Source of the DNA: JAFGOG01 sp034429215
GTDB taxonomy: Bacteria; Chloroflexota; Anaerolineae; JAAYZQ01
DNA: 35,650 bases
Assembly (NCBI GenBank): GCA_034429215.1
Contig: DAOUGI010000064.1
Coordinates: 1-35,650, forward strand
Reading direction: 5' to 3'
The notes under the pieces: generated by a model
Databases searched by the model: none
What the model was told of the DNA's origin: nothing
Seen by the model: the letters and a program-made list of their open reading frames with translations, nothing else
Position numbers and translations under genes: made by a program
Part shown: positions 7,571-15,126 of the stretch, in pieces
Layout: each line of letters starts with the position of its first letter
Position numbering within the stretch: the stretch's first letter is position 1

Positions 7571-10147
7571 TTATCCTTCTGTCGTCACCCGCGCCTTGCT
7601 GAAAAAGACTTTGGTGTTGGCGGCCTCGACCGGCTGGCCGGTGATCTGGAAGCGCCCGGCCAGCGTAAGATCGACTGCCGAGCTGCCAACCAGGACCTCG
7701 ACCGGGCCTGGCTGGACTGCATAACGCAGCGACCGGTCGTGGAAGCCGAGCTGATGGCTGTGCAGCGTAAAACTCAACTTCTTGCACTCGCCCGGATCCA
7801 GGCTGATACGCTTAAAGCCCTTCAGTTCCTGGATGGGCCGGGGCACGCTGGCATCGGGGTGGCGGACGTAGAGCTGCACGACCTGGTCTCCTCTCCGGCT
7901 GCCGGTGTTGGTCACGCGGACGCTGATGGTTATCTGCTCACCAACGGGGACCTCCAGCCGGTCCAGGTGCAGGTCGTGGAAGGCAAAGGTGGTGTAGCTG
8001 AGGCCGTATCCAAAGGGATAGAGGGGTTCACCGCGAAAGTAGCGGTAGGTGCGGCCCTCCATGGCATAGTCCTCAAACGGCGGCAGATCGTCCGTGGAAC
8101 GGTAGAAGGTGACCGGCAGTCGCCCACCCGGGTTATAGTCGCCAAAGAGGATGTCGGCCAGGGCCTCGCCACCGGCCTGGCCAGGATACCAGGCTTCGAC
8201 GATGGCGGGCAAACGCTCGGCAGCCCAGTTGACGGCCAGGGCGCCGCCGTTTAGCAGCACCAACACCATGGGTTTGGCCAGAGCGTGGAGCTGTCTGAGA
8301 AGCCGCATCTGGGACTCGGGTAACTCGATGCTGGTGCGATCGCCGCCGTGAAAGCCCTCGACCTGGACGGGCATCTCCTCTCCCTCCAGCCGGGGCGACA
8401 GGCCCATCACGGCGATGACGACACTTGCCTTGCGAGCGACTTCCAGAGCTTCCCTTTCATAGTCCCGGCCTGGCACTTCCCACAGAAGCTGTATCTGCGG
8501 GTCGAGCCCTCGGTTCACATAGTCCAGCTGAAGGCGGTAGAACCGCCCGGCTTCCAACATCAGGGCGCATGTCTTGCTGAGCGGGTGATGGATATCGTCC
8601 GACTCGCATAGCAGGTCGCCGTCAAGATAGAGCTTGTAACCATTGTGGCCCCTAACGCCAATTTCGTACGTGCCGCTGCGAGGTGGCACCAGGAATCCGG
8701 TCCAACGCACGCTGAAGGGATCAGCCCACTGCCCGCTCAGCGGCGTCGTATCCTTCCAGACAAATTCCACGACGGGATCCACGCGGCACATGGCCGGCTC
8801 GCCCTCGAAATTGGGGTTGGCGTAGTACTTGCCCGTCAGGCCTATCTCACCCCCGCTCGCCGAGCGCAGGCAAGTCGGGGGGATGGCGTGCAGCGGCACG
8901 ACCCCGTCCACCCAGCCGCAGCCGGTTGCGTGGTAGACCCTGGTAGATGCCGAGACCTTCTGTCGAACCCCGGCAAGCGGAGTGACCGCCTGGGCTGGCG
9001 TGCCATTGTAGTTGCCCAACAGCGCCGCAAGGTCATCGGCGTTGGGGCCGACGACGGCAATGCTACCCAGATCTTTGGAGAGGGGTAGCAGTCCGCCTTC
9101 GTTTTTGAGCAAGACGATCGACTCGCGGGCAGCCTGGAGCGCCAGCGCCTGGTGCTCCGGCGAGTTGACGATTTCGTAGGGAATCTGGGCGTAGGGCACC
9201 TGCTCAGGTAGATCGAACATACCCAGGCGAAAGCGGGCAGCGAACAGCCGCTCGACGGCCCGGTCGATCGTCGCCTCCGAAATCAGCCCCTGCGCCACGG
9301 CCTCCAACAGGGCCGGATAGACGGCGCCGCACTCCAGATCGCAGCCGTGATTGACGGCCAGCGCAGCCGCTTCCTCGGCCGTGCCTACCACCTTGTGGTT
9401 GGCGTAAATGTCATAGATCGCCCCGCAGTCCGAGACAACATAGCCGTCAAAGCCCCACTCCCCGCACAGGATCTTCTCCAGCAGCGTTGGGCTGGCGCAG
9501 CCCGGCTCGCCGTTGACCCGGTTGTAGCAGCCCATCACCGAGGCAGCCTTGCCCTCGCGGACGCAGGCCTCGAAAGCGGGCAGGTAGGTCTCGCGCAGAT
9601 CCCGCTCGCCGACGCGGGCGTCGAAGGAGTGGCGGAGCGACTCGGGGCCGCTGTGGACGGCAAAGTGTTTGGGCGTGGCCGCCAGCTTTAGATAGTCCGG
9701 ATCGTCGCCCTGCAAGCCCTTGACAAAGGCGACTCCCATGCCGGCCGTGAGGCAGGGGTCCTCGCCGTAGGTCTCCTGGCCCCGGCCCCAGCGCGGGTCG
9801 CGAAAGATGTTGATGTTCGGCGACCAGAAGGTCAGCCCGCTGTAGATCTGGCGGAAGTTTTGGCGGAGCGCCTGGTGATGTTTTGCCCGCGCCTCGTCCG
9901 AGATGGCAACCGCGACGCGATGGACGAGATCGGCGTTCCAGGCGGCGGCCAGGCCGATGGCCTGCGGAAAGACGGTGGCGACGCCGGCCCGGGCCACGCC
10001 GTGCAGGCACTCGTTGCACCAGTTGTACGCGGGGATGCCCAGCCGCTCGATGGCCGGGGCGTTGTGCACCATCTGCGAGACTTTTTCGGCCAGGGTCATG
10101 CGCGAGACCAGGCCGGCTGCACGTTGTTGGTTGGACGGCTTTTTCAC
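7571..10147 (-). CDS. GH3 beta-xylosidase/beta-glucosidase with PA14 domain
   Basis: A complete 858-residue GH3 enzyme, first gene of the minus-strand xylan operon. The (beta/alpha)8 domain carries the nucleophile Asp240 in VVSDCGA. The alpha/beta sandwich domain is interrupted at about residues 430-555 by a PA14 module (starting GLTGKYYANPNFEG and ending DYVNRGLDPQIQLLWEV), which in this family shapes the entrance to the active site and binds carbohydrate. A fibronectin-III-like domain closes the protein (about 735-830). The start codon is GTG, with AGGAG six bases upstream. No signal peptide is visible. The neighbouring GH67 and CE7 genes favour xylo-oligosaccharides as substrate; glucosides cannot be excluded. 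Confidence 0.94.
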   Translation of the reverse strand: MKKPSNQQRAAGLVSRMTLAEKVSQMVHNAPAIERLGIPAYNWCNECLHGVARAGVATVFPQAIGLAAAWNADLVHRVAVAISDEARAKHHQALRQNFRQIYSGLTFWSPNINIFRDPRWGRGQETYGEDPCLTAGMGVAFVKGLQGDDPDYLKLAATPKHFAVHSGPESLRHSFDARVGERDLRETYLPAFEACVREGKAASVMGCYNRVNGEPGCASPTLLEKILCGEWGFDGYVVSDCGAIYDIYANHKVVGTAEEAAALAVNHGCDLECGAVYPALLEAVAQGLISEATIDRAVERLFAARFRLGMFDLPEQVPYAQIPYEIVNSPEHQALALQAARESIVLLKNEGGLLPLSKDLGSIAVVGPNADDLAALLGNYNGTPAQAVTPLAGVRQKVSASTRVYHATGCGWVDGVVPLHAIPPTCLRSASGGEIGLTGKYYANPNFEGEPAMCRVDPVVEFVWKDTTPLSGQWADPFSVRWTGFLVPPRSGTYEIGVRGHNGYKLYLDGDLLCESDDIHHPLSKTCALMLEAGRFYRLQLDYVNRGLDPQIQLLWEVPGRDYEREALEVARKASVVIAVMGLSPRLEGEEMPVQVEGFHGGDRTSIELPESQMRLLRQLHALAKPMVLVLLNGGALAVNWAAERLPAIVEAWYPGQAGGEALADILFGDYNPGGRLPVTFYRSTDDLPPFEDYAMEGRTYRYFRGEPLYPFGYGLSYTTFAFHDLHLDRLEVPVGEQITISVRVTNTGSRRGDQVVQLYVRHPDASVPRPIQELKGFKRISLDPGECKKLSFTLHSHQLGFHDRSLRYAVQPGPVEVLVGSSAVDLTLAGRFQITGQPVEAANTKVFFSKARVTTEG

Positions 10148-10221
10148 GGCAAGCTCCTAGCTTACGGCGTATTTGCGGCGCTTGGGTCGCCGATGTGCAT
10201 ACCGGCGGGCACCTGCCCGCA

Positions 10222-10250
10222 ACGATAGCACGAATTGGGGGGGTTGTCAA
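10222..10250 (-). promoter_or_regulatory. Sigma70-type promoter of the xylan operon
   Basis: On the minus strand a perfect -35 TTGACA (10250-10245) is followed after exactly 17 bp by TATCGT (10227-10222). It points to the GH3/PA14 gene whose GTG lies 75 bp downstream. A TTGACA box is rare in such GC-rich DNA, which supports the call. Confidence 0.65.
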
Positions 10251-10304
10251 GGGGGTGAAGGTCAAAACTTGCTCCCTGAGCCCTGCCGCGGTTGCATGGG
10301 CCCC

Positions 10305-10333
10305 TTGACAACTCGGGTGATAGGGTATACAAT
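10305..10333 (+). promoter_or_regulatory. Sigma70-type promoter of the GH4 gene
   Basis: TTGACA (10305-10310), a 17-bp spacer and TACAAT (10328-10333) form a near-consensus promoter about 60 bp upstream of the GH4 start. It diverges from the xylan-operon promoter; the two -35 boxes are 54 bp apart, so a shared regulator could sit between them. Confidence 0.75.
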
Positions 10334-10392
10334 CGCAAGCCGTCGTGGTGGTTTCATCACGCAGCATGGGGCGGGCTTGTAAGGAGAATGGG

Positions 10393-11709
10393 ATGAAGAC
10401 TGCTTTTATTGGCGGCGGCAGCGTCCAGTGGGCGCCCAAGATTGTGACCGATCTGGCGCTGTGTGAGACATTGGCCGGCGCCGAGCTGGTGCTGCACGAT
10501 ATTGACGCGGACGCACTTCAGTTGCTCACCCGCGCCTGCGAGCGCATCGTCGCGCAGGTGGGTGGAAGCCTGCGGGTCAGGGCTACGCTGGATCGCGCCG
10601 ATGCCCTGCGAGGCGCCGACTATGTGATCTTGTGCGTGGCGATCGGCGGGCTGGCGGCAGCGCGCAACGATGTGGAGATCCCGGAGCGTTATGGCATTTA
10701 CCAGTCGGTGGGTGACACGGTGGGGCCCGGCGGGCTGGCGCGCGGGCTGCGCCACATCCCGTTTGCCGTGCAGGTCGCCCGCGAGATGGAGCAACTGTGC
10801 CCGGCTGCCTGGATGCTCAACCTGACCAATCCGATGACGACGATCTGCCGCGGCATGACTCGCGCGAGCAGCATCCGTACCATCGGGCTGTGCCACGAGG
10901 TGACCGGCGTAAGCCATCACCTCGCCGACCTGTTCGGCGTTCCGGTGGAGACGATCACGGTCGAAGTCGCGGGGATCAACCACCTGCCGGCCATTTTGCG
11001 CTGTGACGCCGGTGGATATGATGGCCTGGACATACTGCGCGCCTGGCTGGCGGAGCACGGGCCGTTTGCCCACGTGGGACAACTCGACCTCGGCTCGGTT
11101 TTTGATGTCTTTGTCGATCGGCTGGCAGTCAAGCTGACCCTGTTCGAGCAGATCGGTATATTATTTGGCGCGGGCGATCGCCACGTGGCCGAGTTCATCC
11201 CCGGCTTTCTGACCGACGCCAGCGAACGAGGCCGCCGTTACGGCGTTGTGCTGACGACTGTCGATCAGCGCGAGGAGATGGCTCGCTTGCGCCGCGCCCA
11301 GGTTGAGCGTTTCGTCGACGGGCAGCCGGAGGAATTGCAGCGATCGACTGAACAGCTTGTGCCGGTGATGGCCGCACTCGCCGGTGGGCCGGCAGGCCGG
11401 TTTATCGTCAATGTGCCCAACCAGGGCCAGATAGATAACCTGCCGCGTGAAGCAATGGTGGAGTGTATCGCGGAGGTCAGCTCGCTTGGTGTGCGGCCAC
11501 TGGCGGCCGGCTCGCTGCCCCACGCGGCCTATGCGGTGATCGCCCCCCACGTCGCCCGGCAGGAGCTGATCGTCGAGGCGGCGCTGACCAAGCGGCGCGA
11601 GCCAGCGCTGGCCGCGCTGGCGACCGATCCGTTGGTGCGCGACCCGGCGATAGTCGAGCGGCTGCTCGATGAGCTGCTGGAGGCCAACGCAGCGTTCGAG
11701 GTGACGTAG
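10393..11709 (+). CDS. GH4 NAD-dependent glycosidase (alpha-galacturonidase/alpha-glucosidase type)
   Basis: A 438-residue family 4 glycosidase, which uses NAD+ and a divalent metal in a redox-assisted elimination mechanism. The N-terminal Rossmann start is FIGGGSVQWAPKIVTDL. The metal site consists of Cys167 in GLCHEV and His197 in GINHLPA; NLTNPMTTICRGM is the conserved substrate loop. The residue after Cys-His differs between GH4 specificities. The C-H-E variant here is not the C-H-S typical of alpha-glucosidases, and a uronic-acid-active enzyme is plausible beside the glucuronoxylan genes; that is inference. The start is the ATG at 10393 with AAGGAG eight bases upstream; an in-frame ATG 16 codons earlier lacks a ribosome-binding site. 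It is transcribed alone, with a weak terminator-like hairpin after it. Confidence 0.92.
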   Translation: MKTAFIGGGSVQWAPKIVTDLALCETLAGAELVLHDIDADALQLLTRACERIVAQVGGSLRVRATLDRADALRGADYVILCVAIGGLAAARNDVEIPERYGIYQSVGDTVGPGGLARGLRHIPFAVQVAREMEQLCPAAWMLNLTNPMTTICRGMTRASSIRTIGLCHEVTGVSHHLADLFGVPVETITVEVAGINHLPAILRCDAGGYDGLDILRAWLAEHGPFAHVGQLDLGSVFDVFVDRLAVKLTLFEQIGILFGAGDRHVAEFIPGFLTDASERGRRYGVVLTTVDQREEMARLRRAQVERFVDGQPEELQRSTEQLVPVMAALAGGPAGRFIVNVPNQGQIDNLPREAMVECIAEVSSLGVRPLAAGSLPHAAYAVIAPHVARQELIVEAALTKRREPALAALATDPLVRDPAIVERLLDELLEANAAFEVT

Positions 11710-11736
11710 GCGGCCGGTCCCCGCACCACGGCAAGT

Positions 11737-11760
11737 CCTTGGACAAGGTCTTTTTTGTTT
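11737..11760 (+). terminator. Weak intrinsic terminator candidate after GH4
   Basis: CCTT (11737-11740) pairs with AAGG (11745-11748) across a 4-nt loop and is followed by a T-rich run (TCTTTTTTGTTT). The stem is short, so the call rests mainly on the T-tract and its place 27 bp after the GH4 stop codon. Confidence 0.35.
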
Positions 11761-11941
11761 TCGCCCCCGATTGAGGCGCAGAACCGCACCCCACAAGTCG
11801 CCCTCGCACACCTAGTACAGATGATTCCCGATACCCCCGTGACCATGCACAACTGTCCAACAGACTGTGGGCATCTTGCCATCCACCACCCGAAGCCATA
11901 CGACGGAAGATTAAAAAAACCCAAACCTTGAAATTAGGGTC

Positions 11942-11970
11942 TTGACAAGGAAAGAAATGTGTGCTAATAT
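11942..11970 (+). promoter_or_regulatory. Strong sigma70-type promoter of the LacI/transport operon
   Basis: TTGACA (11942-11947), a 17-bp spacer and TAATAT (11965-11970) are close to the full consensus. An A-rich tract lies just upstream. The expected transcription start, near 11977, falls immediately before the palindromic operator, so repression by the LacI protein encoded downstream is likely. Confidence 0.85.
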
Positions 11971-11982
11971 GTCATAGAACCA

Positions 11983-11996
11983 CTTACACGTGTAAG
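11983..11996. promoter_or_regulatory. Palindromic LacI-family operator
   Basis: CTTACACGTGTAAG is a perfect 14-bp palindrome with a central CG, the usual form of LacI/GalR-family operators. It lies about 10-20 bp downstream of the predicted transcription start. A second right half-site, CGTGTAAG, follows six bases later (12003-12010) in direct orientation. The downstream LacI gene is the obvious candidate to bind here; that is an inference. Confidence 0.75.
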
Positions 11997-12132
11997 GTTG
12001 TGCGTGTAAGCCAGAGTGTTCCTTCTGACCAGATCCGCAGAGCTTGGTTCGACGTGGATTCGCCGGGTCGATTGTCACAATGAGGAGCAACTTGCTTTGG
12101 AATCTAATCAGAGTGCGCGCCGTGGCAAAATT

Positions 12133-13176
12133 ATGAAACGACCAACTCAAGCTGATGTAGCTCGGTTAGCCGGGGTTTCAAGAGCTACGGTTTCCTACGT
12201 AGTGAATGACCAAACCGGTGGCCAGGTGCCTATTTCCGAAAAGACCCGCCAGCGGGTATTAAAGGCTGTAGCAGAGCTAGACTATGTACCGGACGCCCGC
12301 GCCCAGGCGTTACGTTCGGGCAACACAAAAACGATTGGCCTGATCATACCGGATATTCACAATCCCCACTTTTGGGAGATCGCCGATGGCGTGGAGCAGG
12401 AAGCCAGCGCCGCCGGATATCACATCCTCCTGTCCAGCATTCCTCCTGAAAACGAATATGCCGAAGATATCTTTGAGAACCTATCACACCGGCGCATTGA
12501 CGGGCTAGTCATGGTGCCAAGTTTTATTTACCACTCGGAGAAGGCCCAGAAAACCCTGGCACATCTCGTTAAACGGCGAGTCCCGATTGTGGGAATGATG
12601 GCCGATCACGGCGATGCGAGTTACAATATCGATCGTGTAGTGTCTGATTATCGAGACACAACCATAGAAATAATGACTCACCTGCTGTCGTTGCAGCACC
12701 GGCGGATCGGTTTCATCTTTGGGATAGCCGTGCCGGATTTGGGGACAGACCGCTTGTCGGCTTACCGGGAAAGCTTGCAGACCGCCGGCTTGCCGGTTGA
12801 CCCCAACCTGCTCGTTGAATGCGGGCCAACCCTCGAAGATAGCTACCATGCCACCCGGCAGTTGCTCGAGTCGCCCGCTCGCCCCACGGCGTTGCTGGCA
12901 ATTAATGATTTTCTGGCCATTGGCGCGCTGCGGGCAATCAGAGATTTGAACCTGAATGTGCCTCAGGACATTTCTTTGGTCGGTTACGACAATATTCCTT
13001 TGGCGAGGTATCTGGTACCCCGCCTAAGCACCGCTACCAAGGACGGAGAGAGGATGGGGCGAGAAGCAGTCCGGCTGTTGTTGGATCGGTTGCAAGAACC
13101 TGACCGGCCACGCCAGACAATCAGGCTTCCGGCGCGGTTGATTCTCCGTGAGTCTACCGGGCCAGCCCCATCTTGA
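12133..13176 (+). CDS. LacI-family transcriptional regulator
   Basis: A 347-residue LacI/GalR regulator. Residues 4-25 hold the helix-turn-helix (TQADVARLAGVSRATVSYVV), and the hinge region contains YVPDARAQALRSG. The rest is a type-1 periplasmic-binding-protein-like effector domain, starting TIGLIIPDIHNPHFWEI and including GYDNIPLARYLVPRLSTA. The start is the ATG at 12133, where homology to the family begins; a longer open frame upstream has no family match. No good ribosome-binding site precedes it, which suggests low expression. It is the first gene of the transport/rhamnosidase operon and probably autoregulates it through the palindrome at 11983-11996. The effector may be rhamnose or a rhamnosyl oligosaccharide, judging from neighbours only. 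Confidence 0.95.
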   Translation: MKRPTQADVARLAGVSRATVSYVVNDQTGGQVPISEKTRQRVLKAVAELDYVPDARAQALRSGNTKTIGLIIPDIHNPHFWEIADGVEQEASAAGYHILLSSIPPENEYAEDIFENLSHRRIDGLVMVPSFIYHSEKAQKTLAHLVKRRVPIVGMMADHGDASYNIDRVVSDYRDTTIEIMTHLLSLQHRRIGFIFGIAVPDLGTDRLSAYRESLQTAGLPVDPNLLVECGPTLEDSYHATRQLLESPARPTALLAINDFLAIGALRAIRDLNLNVPQDISLVGYDNIPLARYLVPRLSTATKDGERMGREAVRLLLDRLQEPDRPRQTIRLPARLILRESTGPAPS

Positions 13177-13214
13177 TGGCGTCGACTGGATTGTACACGG
13201 AAAGAAATTTCTTT

Positions 13215-14183
13215 ATGCACAAGATGTCCGGTCTCGTCAAGTTTTTCAGGCGCAACGCCACGGCCTATATGTTCCTCACGCCGTGGCTCCTGGGTTTCCT
13301 CGTACTTACGCTTTACCCGATGTTGTACTCGCTGTGGCTCGGTTTCACGGATTATGACTTTACACAGCCCGATTCGACGCAATGGATCGGGCTCGGCAAC
13401 TATATGAAGATGTTCGGGCCGGTGTTCGGGCTGTCAGAGTTTACCGCGTCCACGGGCGAGGTTATGGGCGTGGACCCGTACTATCTCAAGTCGCTGTCGG
13501 TGACGTTTATCTATGTGTTCGTGTCGGTGCCGCTGAAGCTGATCTTTGCGCTGGCCGTGGCGATGCTGATGAACCAGAGACTGCGGGGGGTGCCGTTCTA
13601 CCGCGCCGTGTACTATATCCCCACGCTCCTCGGCGGCTCGGTGGCCATCGCGGTGCTGTGGAGGAAGCTGTTCGAGAAAGACGGGCTGGTGAACGGCCTG
13701 CTGGGAGCGATCGGCTTTGTCGACCTGCCCGGCTGGATCACCAACCCCAAGTACGCGCTGTGGACGCTCGTTCTGCTGACGGTGTGGCAGTTCGGCTCGT
13801 CGATGATTATCTTTCTGGCAGGGCTGAAGCAGATCCCGGAGGAGTATTACGACGCGGCGAGCGTGGACGGGGCGAACAAGGCGCGGCAGTTCTTTTCCAT
13901 CACCATCCCGTTGCTCTCGCCGGTGATTCTGTTCAACCTGGTGATGCAGATGATAGGCGCGTTCCAGACGTTCACCCAGGCCTATATCATCGGCGGCGGC
14001 AGGGGAGGCGTGCTCAACTCTACGCTGTTCTATACCCTCCACCTGTATATCCAGGGATGGACATACCACGAGATGGGATACGCGTCGGCCATGGCGTGGG
14101 TGCTGCTGCTGATTATCGGGGCGCTGACGGCGATTGTGTTCAGATCGTCGAATTTGTGGGTGTCATACGGGGCCGGGGAATAA
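13215..14183 (+). CDS. Sugar ABC transporter permease, CUT1 (MalF/UgpA type)
   Basis: A 322-residue integral membrane subunit of a carbohydrate ABC importer. The first membrane segment is around residues 18-42 (FLTPWLLGFLVLTLYPML), and more hydrophobic segments follow across the protein. The cytoplasmic EAA loop that contacts the ATPase is near residue 210 (EEYYDAASVDGANKARQFF, then ITIPLLSP). Start chosen at the ATG at 13215; a TTG 14 codons earlier overlaps the LacI stop codon. It follows the LacI gene by 38 bp and the second permease by one base, so all are one transcript. No ABC ATPase is encoded in the window; CUT1 systems often share a MsmK-like ATPase encoded elsewhere. Confidence 0.95.
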   Translation: MHKMSGLVKFFRRNATAYMFLTPWLLGFLVLTLYPMLYSLWLGFTDYDFTQPDSTQWIGLGNYMKMFGPVFGLSEFTASTGEVMGVDPYYLKSLSVTFIYVFVSVPLKLIFALAVAMLMNQRLRGVPFYRAVYYIPTLLGGSVAIAVLWRKLFEKDGLVNGLLGAIGFVDLPGWITNPKYALWTLVLLTVWQFGSSMIIFLAGLKQIPEEYYDAASVDGANKARQFFSITIPLLSPVILFNLVMQMIGAFQTFTQAYIIGGGRGGVLNSTLFYTLHLYIQGWTYHEMGYASAMAWVLLLIIGALTAIVFRSSNLWVSYGAGE

Positions 14184-14184
14184 C

Positions 14185-15030
14185 GTGAAAACCAGAACGG
14201 TTTTAGGCCATACTTTGACCCACGTGTTCATCATCGCCCTGGGGCTGTTTATGATCTATCCCATCGCCTGGATGATTGTCAGCTCGTTCAAGCCCAACAA
14301 TATGATCTTTAGCGATCCAGGGCTCGTGCCGAAAGCCGTGACCATTGAAAACTATATCACCGGGTGGAAAGGCTATGCGGGCACGTCGTTCGGGAGGTTC
14401 TTTGCAAACTCGCTGCTGATGTGCATAGGGGCTGTCGTCGGGAACCTGATAGCCTGCACCATGGCGGCGTACGCGTTCGGGCGGCTCAAATTCGCGGGCA
14501 GGAATTCTTGGTTCGCGGTGATGATGATCACGCTGATGCTGCCGGGGCAGGTGACGATCGTGCCGCGCTATATCCTGTTCAACACCTTCGGGTGGGTGGG
14601 CTCGTACCTGCCGATCATCGTGCCGAAATTTCTGGCGACGGACGCGTTCTTTGTGTTTCTGCTGGTGCAGTTCATCCGCAGCCTGCCGAAGGAGCTGGAC
14701 GAGGCGGCGACTATCGACGGGTGCGGGAAGGTGGGGGTTTTCTTTCGGATCATCGTGCCGCTGGCGAGCCCTGCGCTGGTGACGACGGCGCTGTTCACGT
14801 TCCTGTGGACGTGGGACGACTTTTTCAACCACCTGCTGTACCTGACGAGGCCGGAGATTTTCAGCGTGTCGAGGGCGCTGCGCACGTTCGTGGGGGACGC
14901 GGGGGCGGTGTCGAACTGGGGCGGGGCGCTGGCGATGGCGACGCTGTCTATGGTTCCGCTGTTTATCCTGTTCTTTTCGTTGCAGAAGTACTTTGTTCAG
15001 GGCATCACGACCACGGGCATAAAGGGTTAG
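14185..15030 (+). CDS. Sugar ABC transporter permease, CUT1 (MalG/UgpE type)
   Basis: A 281-residue partner permease. The N-terminus THVFIIALGLFMIYPIAWMI is the first membrane segment, and the EAA loop is near residues 170-195 (KELDEAATIDGCGKVGVFF, then IIVPLASPAL). The start is a GTG one base after the stop codon of the first permease, typical of translational coupling; a frame opening 17 codons earlier overlaps that gene and gives a sequence foreign to the family. It forms the transmembrane channel with the preceding permease. The extra C-terminal segment ending FVQGITTTGIKG is the standard MalG-type tail. Confidence 0.95.
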   Translation: MKTRTVLGHTLTHVFIIALGLFMIYPIAWMIVSSFKPNNMIFSDPGLVPKAVTIENYITGWKGYAGTSFGRFFANSLLMCIGAVVGNLIACTMAAYAFGRLKFAGRNSWFAVMMITLMLPGQVTIVPRYILFNTFGWVGSYLPIIVPKFLATDAFFVFLLVQFIRSLPKELDEAATIDGCGKVGVFFRIIVPLASPALVTTALFTFLWTWDDFFNHLLYLTRPEIFSVSRALRTFVGDAGAVSNWGGALAMATLSMVPLFILFFSLQKYFVQGITTTGIKG

Positions 15031-15126
15031 CGCGTAGCGAAGGGAGGTAAAGCCTATCGAGAGTTTTCCGCGTGCGAGCGATCATTTTCCAGTCTGAAAC
15101 CTATCTATGTGGAGGAGAGAAACAAA

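Larger units (their letters stand above)
11710..12132. other. Intergenic region between GH4 and LacI genes
   Basis: This 423-bp gap holds a weak terminator-like hairpin (11737-11760), an AT-rich tract with a run of seven A (around 11911-11918) that may serve as an UP element, then the promoter and operator described separately. The stretch 11760-11905 has no recognisable gene, and the reading frames in it do not resemble any family I know. The 5' untranslated region of the LacI gene (about 11977-12132) is long, around 155 nt. Confidence 0.6.

Noticed and set aside
9447..10439. 330-residue minus-strand frame overlapping the GH3 start and the divergent promoters
   Set aside because: It is a frame-shifted copy of the GH3 coding strand, rich in Arg and Pro; the GH3 frame explains the DNA.
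11477..11924. Minus-strand frames of 131-140 codons after the GH4 gene
   Set aside because: They lie partly antisense to GH4, resemble no known family and include the terminator-like and AT-rich stretches.
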